Positions 9,806-18,902 of a stretch of 64,000 nucleotides of DNA are shown in pieces. How positions within the stretch are numbered: the stretch's first letter is position 1; each line of letters begins with the position of its first letter. This stretch comes from Candidatus Promineofilum glycogenicum (GTDB taxonomy: Bacteria > Chloroflexota > Anaerolineae > Promineifilales > Promineifilaceae). Location of the stretch: contig JADJHJ010000009.1 of the NCBI GenBank assembly GCA_016707605.1, forward strand, positions 186,001-250,000. Reading direction: 5' to 3'. The notes below the pieces were generated by a model. The model had not been told where the DNA came from. It saw nothing but the letters and a program-made list of their open reading frames with translations, and made no database searches. A program made the translations under genes and the position numbers.

Positions 9806-12800
9806 ACGCTCCGCGCCCATTCCTCCCACCCACTTATGAGCAGTCGGCCCCGACGTTCACCTTTGACCGCGACAACCGGGTCATGGCGGCCCTCTTGCGC
9901 CACGTCTCGGCCGGTTACTGCTGTCAACTACTTGGGCCGCGCCACCACCTGAAGAGCCGGCTTATTCAGTATGCTGGCGCATACCTGACGGAATACGGCA
10001 CGCACCATGTCATCTATCTTGATCTGGCCCGTGTCAGGACCGATGACCGTTTCTTCGCCAACCTGGCGGCGAGCACACAGGCGCAGCCTGCCGTCGCCGC
10101 ACCTATCTGGCCCGCCCGTTGATGAGTGCCAGAGCGCCACCGAACTCCAGGTTGCCGTCTTCAAGCAACTGGCCACTGGCAATCGTCGCAAGCTGTTGCT
10201 GATGATCGACCATCTGGAGATTGCCCCGCCCAACCTGGTGGCCTCGCTGCTCAGCGCCGTGCGCGCGGCGCACACAGCCACGATGGATGACTACGTATGG
10301 CCGCCGCTGCCAGGCCATCGTCTGCGGCTCAATGCTGCTCAGCCAGGTGGCCCTCCGCGACGCCGACCGCTTCGAGAGAATCTCGCAGACAATCACCATG
10401 CAGGACTTGAGTCGTGAGGAAGGCCGGCGCCTACTCAACGCTTACCTGAACAACGGCCTGACAATTACCGCCGATGCCGCCGACGCGGTCATTGACTGGG
10501 TAGACGGCGATGCGCTGCTGATTAGGGAAGCGGCAAGCTTGCTCAACCGGTTGGACGGTAGCAGCCGTACGCTCATTGATGACGCCTGGCGGCGTTCAGG
10601 CCATGGGCCAGGCCTTTGGCGCGCAAAACGCCACTGATCGAAGAGATCTTACGTCACATTACCAATGACGTGCGGCTGTTGAAGGTGGTGCGTGGTCTGC
10701 TGGAACACGTCCAACCTTCGGCCGATGTCCTCGACAGTCCGGAAATACGAACGTTGCTGGACCTAAGTGGCGTCATTGCCAGACGAAATGGCGTCTATCA
10801 AATCAAGAGCGCCGCATGGGAGCATTTGCTGCGTGCCAGGCTAAGCGCGGGGTACGTGGGCCGGCTCTTTGCTCGTGCCGGTGACTGGAACCGGGCGATT
10901 GACTATCTCGGTCAGGCGCAGAGCAATCAAACCGAAGTCGATCAGGACTTCCGGCCAGAGCTATTCGCCGCCATCATCAACGCCATCCACGACAGCCGTG
11001 ATGAGCGTCAGGCCTTTGCCGTTCTGGATGCGGGGCTGCGCGCGGCCTATCCCTACCCGCCGCGCGATTTGCTGCTTTATGCGCTTGACCCTGACGAGCG
11101 GGCCTTCAAGCTGATCACAGCGGTCGCCGCCACGCCTTTGCCTGCGGCGGGAGAAGATGCCTGGGCGCGAGCGACCGCCCGGAGGTTCAGGCCTGCTCGG
11201 ATACTGAGTACTCCATATCACTCGTTGATGGAGCGACAAGGCTGCTCTACCCGCTGCCTGCCAACGGATGCCGGCGGCGATCCACTGGGGCTGGTCTCGG
11301 CGCGACGAAAGGCATTCGATCCGGCTCCGCTGATCAACTCTGGGAGGAGAGAGAGGTGTTGCTCGGCTTCCTCCGCAACGTTTCACGGGCGTTGATGTCG
11401 AAGCACCGCTTCCGCGACCTTCTAGGCCGCACCAGTCAGCGTGTTGAGCTGCTGCGCGTGCTTGACCGGATTAACACCCTTCTGCACGACCCGGAGTTGT
11501 CGGAGGAGACGGTGTGGCGGGTGATGCTGGAAGGGGTGACCCACGGCCGCGGTCTGGGGTTCAACCGGGCCGTCCTCTTTACGCCGGACACGCCGAGACA
11601 GCTTGTGGCTAACTACGCCGTGGGTTATGCCCATAAGGCGGCGGCCGAGGCGTACTGGCAGCTCCACCCGCTTACCGAGCAGCCGACCGATGAATGGATC
11701 AATGGCCTGGTCGAACGACATCGCCAACCGCCCTCCCCTGCCGGGTGAATTAGAGGGCGCTCTGCGTGGGTTGTCGGTGACGCTCAATGAAGACGAAAGC
11801 CTGCTGAAGCGCTGTTTTGCTAAAAGGGAACTGATCCACGGCTATCCGCGCTCAGGTTGGGGGTATTCCGTTCTGCCGGAAACCCTGACCCGCGCTATTA
11901 ACCCGGCCGATGAGTTTGTCCTTGTGCCGCTGCGCGGGACCCGTGAGCCGCTGGGCGTTCTCTACGTGGACAACAAGTTCTCTGGACAGCGGATTTCCGG
12001 TGAAGAGTATCGCATCCTCCACAACTTCGCCGCCCAGATTGCCCTCGTTGTCGAGGGCGCGCGGGCGCTGGCCTCGGAACGGGAGCTTCGCCGCCTGGAA
12101 CAGATGCAGCGCGAGCAAATTGATCGCGAACTGCAAGACCTGCAGGAGTTGCAGCGCGCGCTCCAGTTCAACCTGGACAAGAGCGGTAACGAACCGTTCG
12201 ACGATGTAATCCGGGCTGAATTGGGCAAGGTGTGCCAGTCGGCGATGGGTTCACAGGCCTGGCTGGTACGCGTCTGCCCGCGCGATAGCTGGCAGATCGT
12301 GGCCCATGGCAGCGCGGGCCACTACAGGACGTGGCAGACTGCCGATGCGCCGCCAGTCCCACGGCGCGCCAACCCGGACTATATGTCCCCGCGCATGGTG
12401 TCTTATATCGACAGCGTATCCTCAGGACTGTCGGCCTACCTGCGAACCGGCAGTGAGGAGTTGGTCGTTGCGCCGATAGAGGTAAACGGCAACCATCAGG
12501 CAACTTTGTATGTGGAAGTGCTGCCTGGATCAACGGTTACCAATCGGGAAAAGGTGGTCGAGCGTGCCGCCAACCGGCTCGGCGTCGTCATTAGCCAGGT
12601 GCAAAACGTTCAGGTGTTGCAGCGGCTGGTAGATTCCGCCCTGCGATTGACGCGCGATGAGCCGCTTGACGAAACGCTGCACAACATTGTCGGCGAGGCG
12701 ATGGAGGTCCTCAGCAGTGTGAGCACCGTCACGCTCTATGCCATTGATGAGCGCGACGAAATCATGCTGTCCGCATGGGAAGGGGAGCGCTTTCGCGACC

Positions 12801-13798
12801 AGATGAAATCTCACCCACCCTATGGCAGCACCGTTGTTGAAAATATCGTCAAGGCGGACGCGGGCATTTTTGCCACCGATGCGATCGAAAAGCGCCCGTT
12901 CCGACGCTCGCAATTCATCAAGCGCGAGGGGATTCACTCAGTAGCGGCTTTCCCTTTGACTTCAGGCCGGCAACGATTGGGCTGTATGTTCTTCAGCTAC
13001 CGCCGCCGCCATCTGTTCCCGGATGCCGAGAGAAGCGCCCTGTCGCTCTTTGCTCAATTGGCGGCGGCCGAGCTTCTATACGAGCGTCTCGACCATGAGT
13101 TAGCGAAGAAGACCCAACTGGAGCAGTACGTGGTGCGGGCGGCCCTGGCTAGCGAGTTCATTCATCGCATGGACAACACGCTTTCAGGAATGTCGGATCA
13201 CATCGATCAGATCGAGGCCCGTGTTGGCGAGGAGCCGGCGGTCAGGAAGCGGTTAGAGCGCTTGCGCAACAAGGGCAAGGAGCTTGTGTTCCTCAGCGAA
13301 GACCTGAAGAAACGTCTGAATGAAGTGAGCCGGGATGCAAAACGCGAGATGCAACCTCTGGAGCCGGCGCTGGCGCAGATCGTCGAGAAACTGGCTCGCG
13401 AAGCGCCGGAACATGTGGATGTCCATCTCGTACCCCGCCAGGCGTCATTTAGCTATCCCATTGATCGGCCCCTCTTTGAGATACTCATTGGACACCTGGT
13501 GGATAACGCTTGCGACGCGATCCCGGTTGACCGCCAGGGGCTAGTCGTTATTACGCTGGCGAAGCACGGTGACTGGATCCGGATTGCCGTTCGCGACAAT
13601 GGCAGCGGCATTGCCGAAGAAGATATCGAGCGTGTTTTCGACTCCGGCTTTACCAGGAAAGAGTCAGGTAGAGAGCGGGGCCAGGGTCTGGGTATTGCCC
13701 GGATGATCGCCGAACAGCATCACGGCCGCCTGACCGTCGGTCGAAGCAATAAGACGGGCACTGTCTTCTGGCTCGATTTGCCAAGCCTGCTGGAGTAG
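9802..13798 (+). CDS. AAA-GAF-histidine kinase hybrid sensor (frameshifted in its N-terminal half)
   Basis: Read across about five breaks (near 10095, 10305, 10600, 11165 and 11730) this is one protein of about 1,330 residues. From 11167 to 11748 one frame is open, so ATPase and sensor parts are continuous. The N-terminus (TFTFDRDNRVMAALLRHV, then LLGPRHHLKSRL) resembles the AAA_35-like domain with a degenerate P-loop. A winged-helix/helical region follows. Then come GAF-type sensor domains (about 11480-11990, 12160-12600 and 12620-13090). The kinase core has the H-box EFIHRMDNTLSGM, N-box LVDNACDAIP, G1 VRDNGSGI and G2 GQGLGIARMI. No transmembrane segment is seen, so it is cytosolic. The response regulator follows 61 bases downstream and is the likely partner. 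Confidence 0.72.
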
Positions 13799-13859
13799 CC
13801 GGTAAATTCGGCACACCGATGGGGTATAAGCTGTCCGGTGGAAGTAAGCGGAGAGACGC

Positions 13860-15484
13860 ATGACGCAACTACGGCATGTGCTGCTAGTAGAAGATTCCGA
13901 AAGTGCGATTGACGATATCTGCCTGTGGCTGGATGAGGAGAACTATCATGTCACCGTGGCCCGCGGTCTGGACGAGGCCAGGGAGCTATTTCAGCAGAAA
14001 CACTTCCATGCCGCTATTGTGGACATCAGCCTGGCGCCGAATGATAAGCAGAACATCGATGGCTATCGGCTGATTCAGTGGATCAATTCTCAGCCAGTGT
14101 TGAAAGACGTCTTGCCCTGTATCGTGCTCACAGGTTATGAACGTGATGACCTGGCGGCTGAGGGGATGGGCCGGTTGCCAGTCAAGTTTTGGGTTAAAAA
14201 GAATCTTAATTACAGTAAGGAACTGATCGAAGCGCTGTCAGCCACATTTGTGGAATCGGTCCGAATCAACTTCGTTCTGGGGTATGATGACAATGGTGAG
14301 GAGGCCTTTCGCGGATGGCCGGTCACGTGGAATGGCCCGAAGGAGGGAGAAAACCGGATGAACGAATTCTGGTTGAAGAAATTCGTGACCTACTGGGCAA
14401 ACAGTTTCGCAACGCAGCACGAATCTACTTTAATGAATTGACCAAGGGTTTGTCCGGGGCGGCCGTCATCAAGGTGCGGGCGAAGTGGGGCAACGACTAT
14501 GGGCCGGCCTACGTTTTCAAGATCGGACGACGTGATAAGGTGCAGACGGAGTTTAGCAACTATGAGGAAAATGTAGAGCACTTTCTGCCCGCCAACACCG
14601 CCGCTGGCGCTCAGGTCGTCTATTCCGGCCATTTGGGAGCTATTCAGTATAAATTTGCCGAAGACGCCAACAAGCCCCTCCGCGAGTTCGACGAATTTTT
14701 CCAACGCGAACCAGTCGAGCGAGTCACAGCGGCCTTGCATAGTCTCTTTGACGACACTTGTCGCTACTGGTATGCCAGCCCCGACCCCGAATTTAAGAAC
14801 CTGATTACCTTATACTATAAGGCGCTAAATCTGGATGAGGCCAAGCTAACCACCCGCATTCGTCAATTCTTGCATGAGTTCGATCCGGCAGAGCCGCAAA
14901 TGTCTCTGCCTCACGAGCCAGCTGCTCTCATCAACCCACTGTACTGGCTCCAAATGAACCGCGACCATTGTACGGTCAAGGTCTATCACAGCATCAGTCA
15001 TGGTGACCTGACCGGCCGCAATGTGTTTGTCACGGATCAAGGGCACTGCTGGCTGATTGACTTCTATCGCACCTATCGCAGCCATTTGTTGCGCGACTTT
15101 GTTATCCTGGAGACAGATATTAAGTATCGTCTGCTGCCGGAACTTTTCCAGAAAGCCGGCCATCCGGAGGCGTACTCGTGGGACGAATACTGGGCGATGG
15201 AAAAGTCGCTACGCTATGGTGAGTTAAGTAACGTTCGGGAGCGTTTGCCCGAAGTGTGTAAGGCGGCCGAAACCTTACTTACGATGCGAAGTTTGGCCAA
15301 CGACTTGATGGTCAAATACCATCGGGATGGTGACAACATCCGACGCCAGATGCTCCTTAGCCGGCTGGTTACGCACTTGAACGTCACACGCCTCAAGCAC
15401 GTCGAGCCGCGCTATAAGCTGTGGGCCTTGGCCACCGCCGGCCGCATCTGCGAGGAGCTAGACCAACTGCCACCGCCGCGTTAG
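13860..15484 (+). CDS. Response regulator fused to a kinase-fold (TCAD9-like) domain, one frameshift
   Basis: The first 130 residues form a REC domain: acidic pair in LLVEDSES, phospho-acceptor Asp in HAAIVDISL, Thr in IVLTGY and Lys in FWVKKN. Between about 14300 and 14340 the frame changes. The second frame is closed upstream by TGA at 14297-14299, then runs to 15484. It encodes a domain of the aminoglycoside-phosphotransferase/kinase fold: GLSGAAVIKV (nucleotide loop), VFKIGRRDKV (likely Lys), SHGDLTGRNVFV (catalytic loop) and CWLIDF (metal-binding Asp). From memory, this order and NELTKGLSGA resemble Ternary Complex Associated Domain 9 of NTP-dependent conflict systems. It follows its putative sensor kinase and precedes a STAND-like gene by 18 bases. 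Confidence 0.72.
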
Positions 15485-15502
15485 GCCAGCATCGGGAGCG
15501 CC

Positions 15503-16903
15503 ATGACGGAACTCACCCCCAACCCACAACCGCACAGCCAGGCCCGCGCCTTCCGCCGCCAGGAGACGCGGCGTCTGCTCGGTTGGGTGCGCCACGGCGA
15601 ATCGGCGCTGGTTGTCGGCGTTAGCGGCGTCGGCAAGTCCAACCTCTTTCTCCACCTGCTTGACCCGGCCACACAGGCGGCCGAGTTGGGCGAGCAGGCG
15701 GCCGATACGGTCATCGCCCGGGTCAACCTCCACTTCGCGCCCGACTTCAGCGACCGGACGCTCTACAGCCTGATCCTGGGCGCGCTGGAGGGGCTGGCCG
15801 ACGAGGCCCATCCGGCGCTGGCCGGCGTCGACCGCGCCCGGCTGGCCGAACTCCACGACCGGCTGCTGGACGCCGGCGACGACACCTTGCGCATCCAGCG
15901 CGCCGCCCGCCAGGCCATCGGCCTCGTCCTGGCCGGGCCGCAGCGGCGGCTGGCCCTGCTCTTCGACCAGTTCGATGAGCTTTATCGCGACGCCTCGCCG
16001 CGCCTGTTCGTCAACCTGCGTGGCCTGCGCGAGGCGTTCAAGTATCGCCTGGCCTTTGTCTTCTTCACGCGCGACGTGCTGGACAACCTGGCCGCGCCCG
16101 ACCCCGCGCGCGACGAACTGCAAGAGTTGGTGGCCAACCAGACGCTGGGGCTGGTGGCCGGCGACCGCGCCGACGCCGAGGGACTGCTGGCGCGCATCGC
16201 CGCCCGGCGCGGCCAGTCGCCCATGGACCTGGTGGTAGACCGGCTCTTCGCCGTCACCGGCGGCCATGCGGGCCTGTTGCGCGCCGCCTATCTTTCTTCG
16301 GAGGGCGAGGACGGGCTGCGCGCGCTCGTCCGCAGCGAGGCCGCGGTTGACGAACTGGCGCAGGCGCTGCTGGCTGTGCCGGCGGTCGAGCGTGAGTGCC
16401 GGCAGATCTGGCGCGGGTTGCCGCTTGACGAACAGAGCTACTTGGCGGCGCTGGCCGAAGATGGCGCACCAGAGCCTTCGTCAAATGCCCCATTGGCCAA
16501 TCTGCGGCTGAAGGGGCTGGTCGTGGAGAACGGGCCACCCCATGTCTTGGCCCCCATTCTGGCCGGCTACATCTCCCGGCAACCCGCCGTGTGGGGTGAT
16601 GAACTTATCTATGACGAAGCGCGTCGCGCGGTGGTGGTGAAAGGACACTCTATCCCCCTGACGGCCCTGCAAGGGCGCCTGTTCGGCTTGCTGTGGCAAC
16701 AGCGCGGCCAGATTGTCGAGCATGAGGCTCTATTTGTGGCCGGATGGCCCGATGATAAGGATGTCTATCGGGATCAATCGCTCAAGACGGAGATTAGCCG
16801 CCTGCGGGGCAAGATCGAGCCTGAGCCTAAGAACCCCCGCTACATTACGACGGTGCTCGGTGGCGGCTATCGACTGATCGCCTCGCCCCCGCCTACCTCT
16901 TGA
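15503..16903 (+). CDS. STAND-like ATPase with C-terminal OmpR-type winged helix
   Basis: 466 residues, intact. Walker A GVSGVGKS (about residues 39-46), Walker B LALLFDQFDEL and a sensor-like FVFFTRD identify a P-loop ATPase of the STAND/AAA_16 kind. A helical arm follows. The last 100 residues (from LIYDEARRAVVVKGHSI) form a Trans_reg_C winged helix: PLTALQGRLFGLLWQQRGQIV, DQSLKTEISRLRGKIE and YITTVLGGGYRLI. It is probably an ATP-controlled DNA-binding regulator. It ends the plus-strand cassette beginning at 6812, but its GC content is back at the chromosomal level, so it may be a native neighbour. Its target is unknown. Confidence 0.8.
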   Translation: MTELTPNPQPHSQARAFRRQETRRLLGWVRHGESALVVGVSGVGKSNLFLHLLDPATQAAELGEQAADTVIARVNLHFAPDFSDRTLYSLILGALEGLADEAHPALAGVDRARLAELHDRLLDAGDDTLRIQRAARQAIGLVLAGPQRRLALLFDQFDELYRDASPRLFVNLRGLREAFKYRLAFVFFTRDVLDNLAAPDPARDELQELVANQTLGLVAGDRADAEGLLARIAARRGQSPMDLVVDRLFAVTGGHAGLLRAAYLSSEGEDGLRALVRSEAAVDELAQALLAVPAVERECRQIWRGLPLDEQSYLAALAEDGAPEPSSNAPLANLRLKGLVVENGPPHVLAPILAGYISRQPAVWGDELIYDEARRAVVVKGHSIPLTALQGRLFGLLWQQRGQIVEHEALFVAGWPDDKDVYRDQSLKTEISRLRGKIEPEPKNPRYITTVLGGGYRLIASPPPTS

Positions 16904-17056
16904 TCGGCCGCCGGAAGTTCGTTCCCGGCGCGCTTGTTACTTCTGTACCCTTTTTGTAAGCCAATTGTTACCGCCCGGTTATGCGGCTGCCCGTCTCGGC
17001 CGCTATCCTATGCGCATGGAAGGATGTTGCAGTCGAGAAGGAATGAGGTGACAGAA

Positions 17057-17263
17057 ATGAATCCGTACTTCGCGTTTCTCCTGCTCTTGATCGGCTATGC
17101 GCTGGCGATGACCGTTCTGGTCATGACTCGGCGCTCCACCCCTCCGCCGCAGACCGTCGTCGTCAATCAGGAGCCGCCGGTTCAGGCTCCCGGTTGTGGC
17201 GCGTTCCTTCTGTTTGTCGGGTTGATCTTCGTCGCGCTGGTGTTTGGTGCCATGATGGGCTAG
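17057..17263 (+). CDS. Small membrane protein, unknown
   Basis: 68 residues starting at the ATG after GAGGTGACAG, a good ribosome-binding site; the longer upstream frame has no such site. Two hydrophobic segments (FAFLLLLIGYALAMTVLVM, about residues 5-23, and AFLLFVGLIFVALVFGAMM at the end) flank a proline-rich loop (PPPQTVVVNQEPPVQAPGCG). No family recognised. Confidence 0.6.
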   Translation: MNPYFAFLLLLIGYALAMTVLVMTRRSTPPPQTVVVNQEPPVQAPGCGAFLLFVGLIFVALVFGAMMG

Positions 17264-17278
17264 GGTCGGAGTTCCAGT

Positions 17279-17316
17279 GAGAGGGGTTGCGCTTCGCCCG
17301 GGGCGCGACCCCTCTC
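17279..17316 (+). terminator. Hairpin after the small membrane gene
   Basis: The arms 17279-17292 and 17303-17316 pair over 14 bases with one G-U. It lies 15 bases after the stop codon. There is no T-run, so its role as a terminator is tentative. Confidence 0.5.
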
Positions 17317-17387
17317 CGCCCATCGTAGCCGGCGGCGTGCTCTATTCCCTCCGTTCGTCCGGCTAGTGACAACGTAGCCAGTAGAGT

Positions 17388-17418
17388 GGGCGGCGACCGA
17401 AAGTCGCCGCCCTTTCTT
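17388..17418 (+). terminator. Rho-independent terminator
   Basis: The arms 17388-17396 and 17404-17412 (GGGCGGCGA/TCGCCGCCC) are perfectly complementary and are followed by TTTCTT. Confidence 0.75.
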
Positions 17419-17504
17419 ATGTGTTCAGCCCGGCTTCCCAACTTGCCAACCGGCGTCGTTATCAGTAGTATTGTCCCTCAGTCTACAATACCACCTGATA
17501 AGGT

Positions 17505-17894
17505 ATGACAACCCCCATGGAACCCGAACTGATCACCATCATCGAAGGCCCCACCCCCGACTTCATGCCGCATCCGCATGGGTGGGTGCAATCTGTCTAT
17601 GAGGGTCCGGAAGAGCTTGACATCGCCCTGTGCCAACTGCGCACGGGCAACGGCCAGGACATCGTCGAGCGCTGCCAACGCGCCTGGGACGAAGGGCGCT
17701 CTGTCCGGCTCGACTACCCCGATGACATGCGTTTGCGCCAGCAGTTGGACGTCGTCGCGCTGCGCCTGACGAAAGTGGACGCGGGCGACTTGCTGCTGTT
17801 GTGGCTGTCGGTGCCGACGGAAGTCGGCGAGATGGTCGACGAAGGTGAAGACTTCGACGACGACTTTGACCCCGACTCCGACGTGCCATTCTAG
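17505..17894 (+). CDS. Acidic hypothetical protein
   Basis: 129 residues with no domain I recognise. The body (about residues 10-105) looks like a compact alpha/beta protein with LLLLWLSVPTEVGEM near its end. The tail is very acidic (GEDFDDDFDPDSDVPF). Codon use fits its GC-rich neighbours, which supports a real gene. A long palindrome follows 11 bases after the stop. Confidence 0.6.
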   Translation: MTTPMEPELITIIEGPTPDFMPHPHGWVQSVYEGPEELDIALCQLRTGNGQDIVERCQRAWDEGRSVRLDYPDDMRLRQQLDVVALRLTKVDAGDLLLLWLSVPTEVGEMVDEGEDFDDDFDPDSDVPF

Positions 17895-17905
17895 GAAAGA
17901 GAATC

Positions 17906-17996
17906 GATCCGCAGATTGGGCAGATTAGGCAGATTGAAGAGACGGAATATCAGATCTCTTCTCTGAAATCGGCCTAATCTGCCCAATCTGCGGATC
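17906..17996. repeat. Palindrome of CAGATT units after the acidic hypothetical gene
   Basis: Arms 17906-17930 and 17972-17996 are perfectly complementary over 25 bases with a 41-base centre. Each arm is a tandem of 9-base units (CAGATTGGG, CAGATTAGG). A close relative lies at 54756-54842. It sits between two plus-strand genes. Confidence 0.9.
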
Positions 17997-18012
17997 ATAC
18001 CGGGAGGGGCGG

Positions 18013-18798
18013 ATGGCTTACGAGACGATCCTGTACGCGGTGGCCGATGGCGTGGCGACGATCACGCTGAACCGGCCGGCCAAGCTCAATGCCTTCAACG
18101 ATGAGATGATCGGCGAGACACTCGACGCGCTGCGGGCCGCCGGACGCGACGACGCAGTGCGCTGCATCGTCCTGACCGGCGCGGGGCGGGCCTTCTCCTC
18201 CGGGCAAGATTTGGCCGCCTTCCAGGAGCGCGGCGACGCCGTCTCCATCGCCGAACACCTGCGCCACGGCTACCACCGCCTCATCCGCCAGATGGTGACG
18301 CTGGAGAAGCCCATCGTCGGGGCCATCAACGGCATCGCCGCCGGAGCGGGCTGCGGCGTGGCCCTGGCGGCCGACATCCGCGTCGCCGCCGCCGACGCCT
18401 CCTTCATGCTGGCCTTCAGCCGCATTGGCCTCATCCCCGATAGCGGCGTCAACTGGTTCCTGCCGCGCCTCATCGGCTACGCGCGGGCCTACGAGATGGC
18501 CGTCACCGCCGAGCGCGTGCCCGCCGACCGGGCGCTGGCCTGGGGTATGGTCAACCGCGTCGTGCCGACGGAGCAGTTGCCGGAGATCGCCGCCGCCACC
18601 GCCCGCCAACTGGCCGAGGGGCCGACGCTGGCTTTCGGGCTGACCAAGCGGGCCATGAATCGCGCCCTGACCAGTACGCTCGACGAGGCTCTGGCCGGCG
18701 AGGCCTACCTGCAAGAGGTCGCCGGCCGCAGCGCCGACAACCGCGAGGGCATCGCCGCCTTCCTCGAAAAGCGCCCACCGCGCTTTGAAGGAAGATAA
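18013..18798 (+). CDS. Enoyl-CoA hydratase/isomerase family (PaaG-like)
   Basis: 261 residues of the crotonase superfamily, which hydrates or isomerises CoA-thioesters. The oxyanion-hole segments are RAFSSGQDLAAF and NGIAAGAGCGVALAADIRVAA. The active-site acid is probably Asp in IGLIPDSGVNWFLPRLIG, a signature shared with PaaG (epoxyphenylacetyl-CoA isomerase) rather than the Glu-Glu pair of classic hydratases. No other paa or beta-oxidation genes are near, so the substrate is open. GGGAGGGGCGG precedes the ATG. The TAA stop lies inside the palindrome that follows. Confidence 0.88.
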   Translation: MAYETILYAVADGVATITLNRPAKLNAFNDEMIGETLDALRAAGRDDAVRCIVLTGAGRAFSSGQDLAAFQERGDAVSIAEHLRHGYHRLIRQMVTLEKPIVGAINGIAAGAGCGVALAADIRVAAADASFMLAFSRIGLIPDSGVNWFLPRLIGYARAYEMAVTAERVPADRALAWGMVNRVVPTEQLPEIAAATARQLAEGPTLAFGLTKRAMNRALTSTLDEALAGEAYLQEVAGRSADNREGIAAFLEKRPPRFEGR

Positions 18799-18902
18799 AG
18801 AAGCTCACGCAAAGAACGCGAAGGAAGCAAAGGGCGCAAAGAAGACCAAATTCTTCTTTGCGCCCTTTGCTTCCTTCGCACCTTTGCGTGAGCCTCTTTA
18901 TC
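18794..18902. repeat. About 51-bp near-perfect palindrome (CGCAAAG type), holding both flanking stop codons
   Basis: The arms 18794-18845 and 18852-18902 pair over about 51 bases with a few mismatches around a 6-base loop. The left arm contains the TAA of the enoyl-CoA hydratase gene (18796-18798). The right arm contains the TAA of the convergent gene (18898-18900). A single arm of this type also lies between thyA and folA. Confidence 0.88.

Noticed and set aside
6812..16903. Prophage or transposon carrying the cassette
   Set aside because: No integrase, transposase, phage structural gene, flanking direct repeats or tRNA attachment site was seen on either side.
17906..17996. Short tandem repeats resembling a CRISPR array
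   Set aside because: Units are only 9 bases, adjacent without spacers, and arranged as two complementary arms; no cas genes are present.
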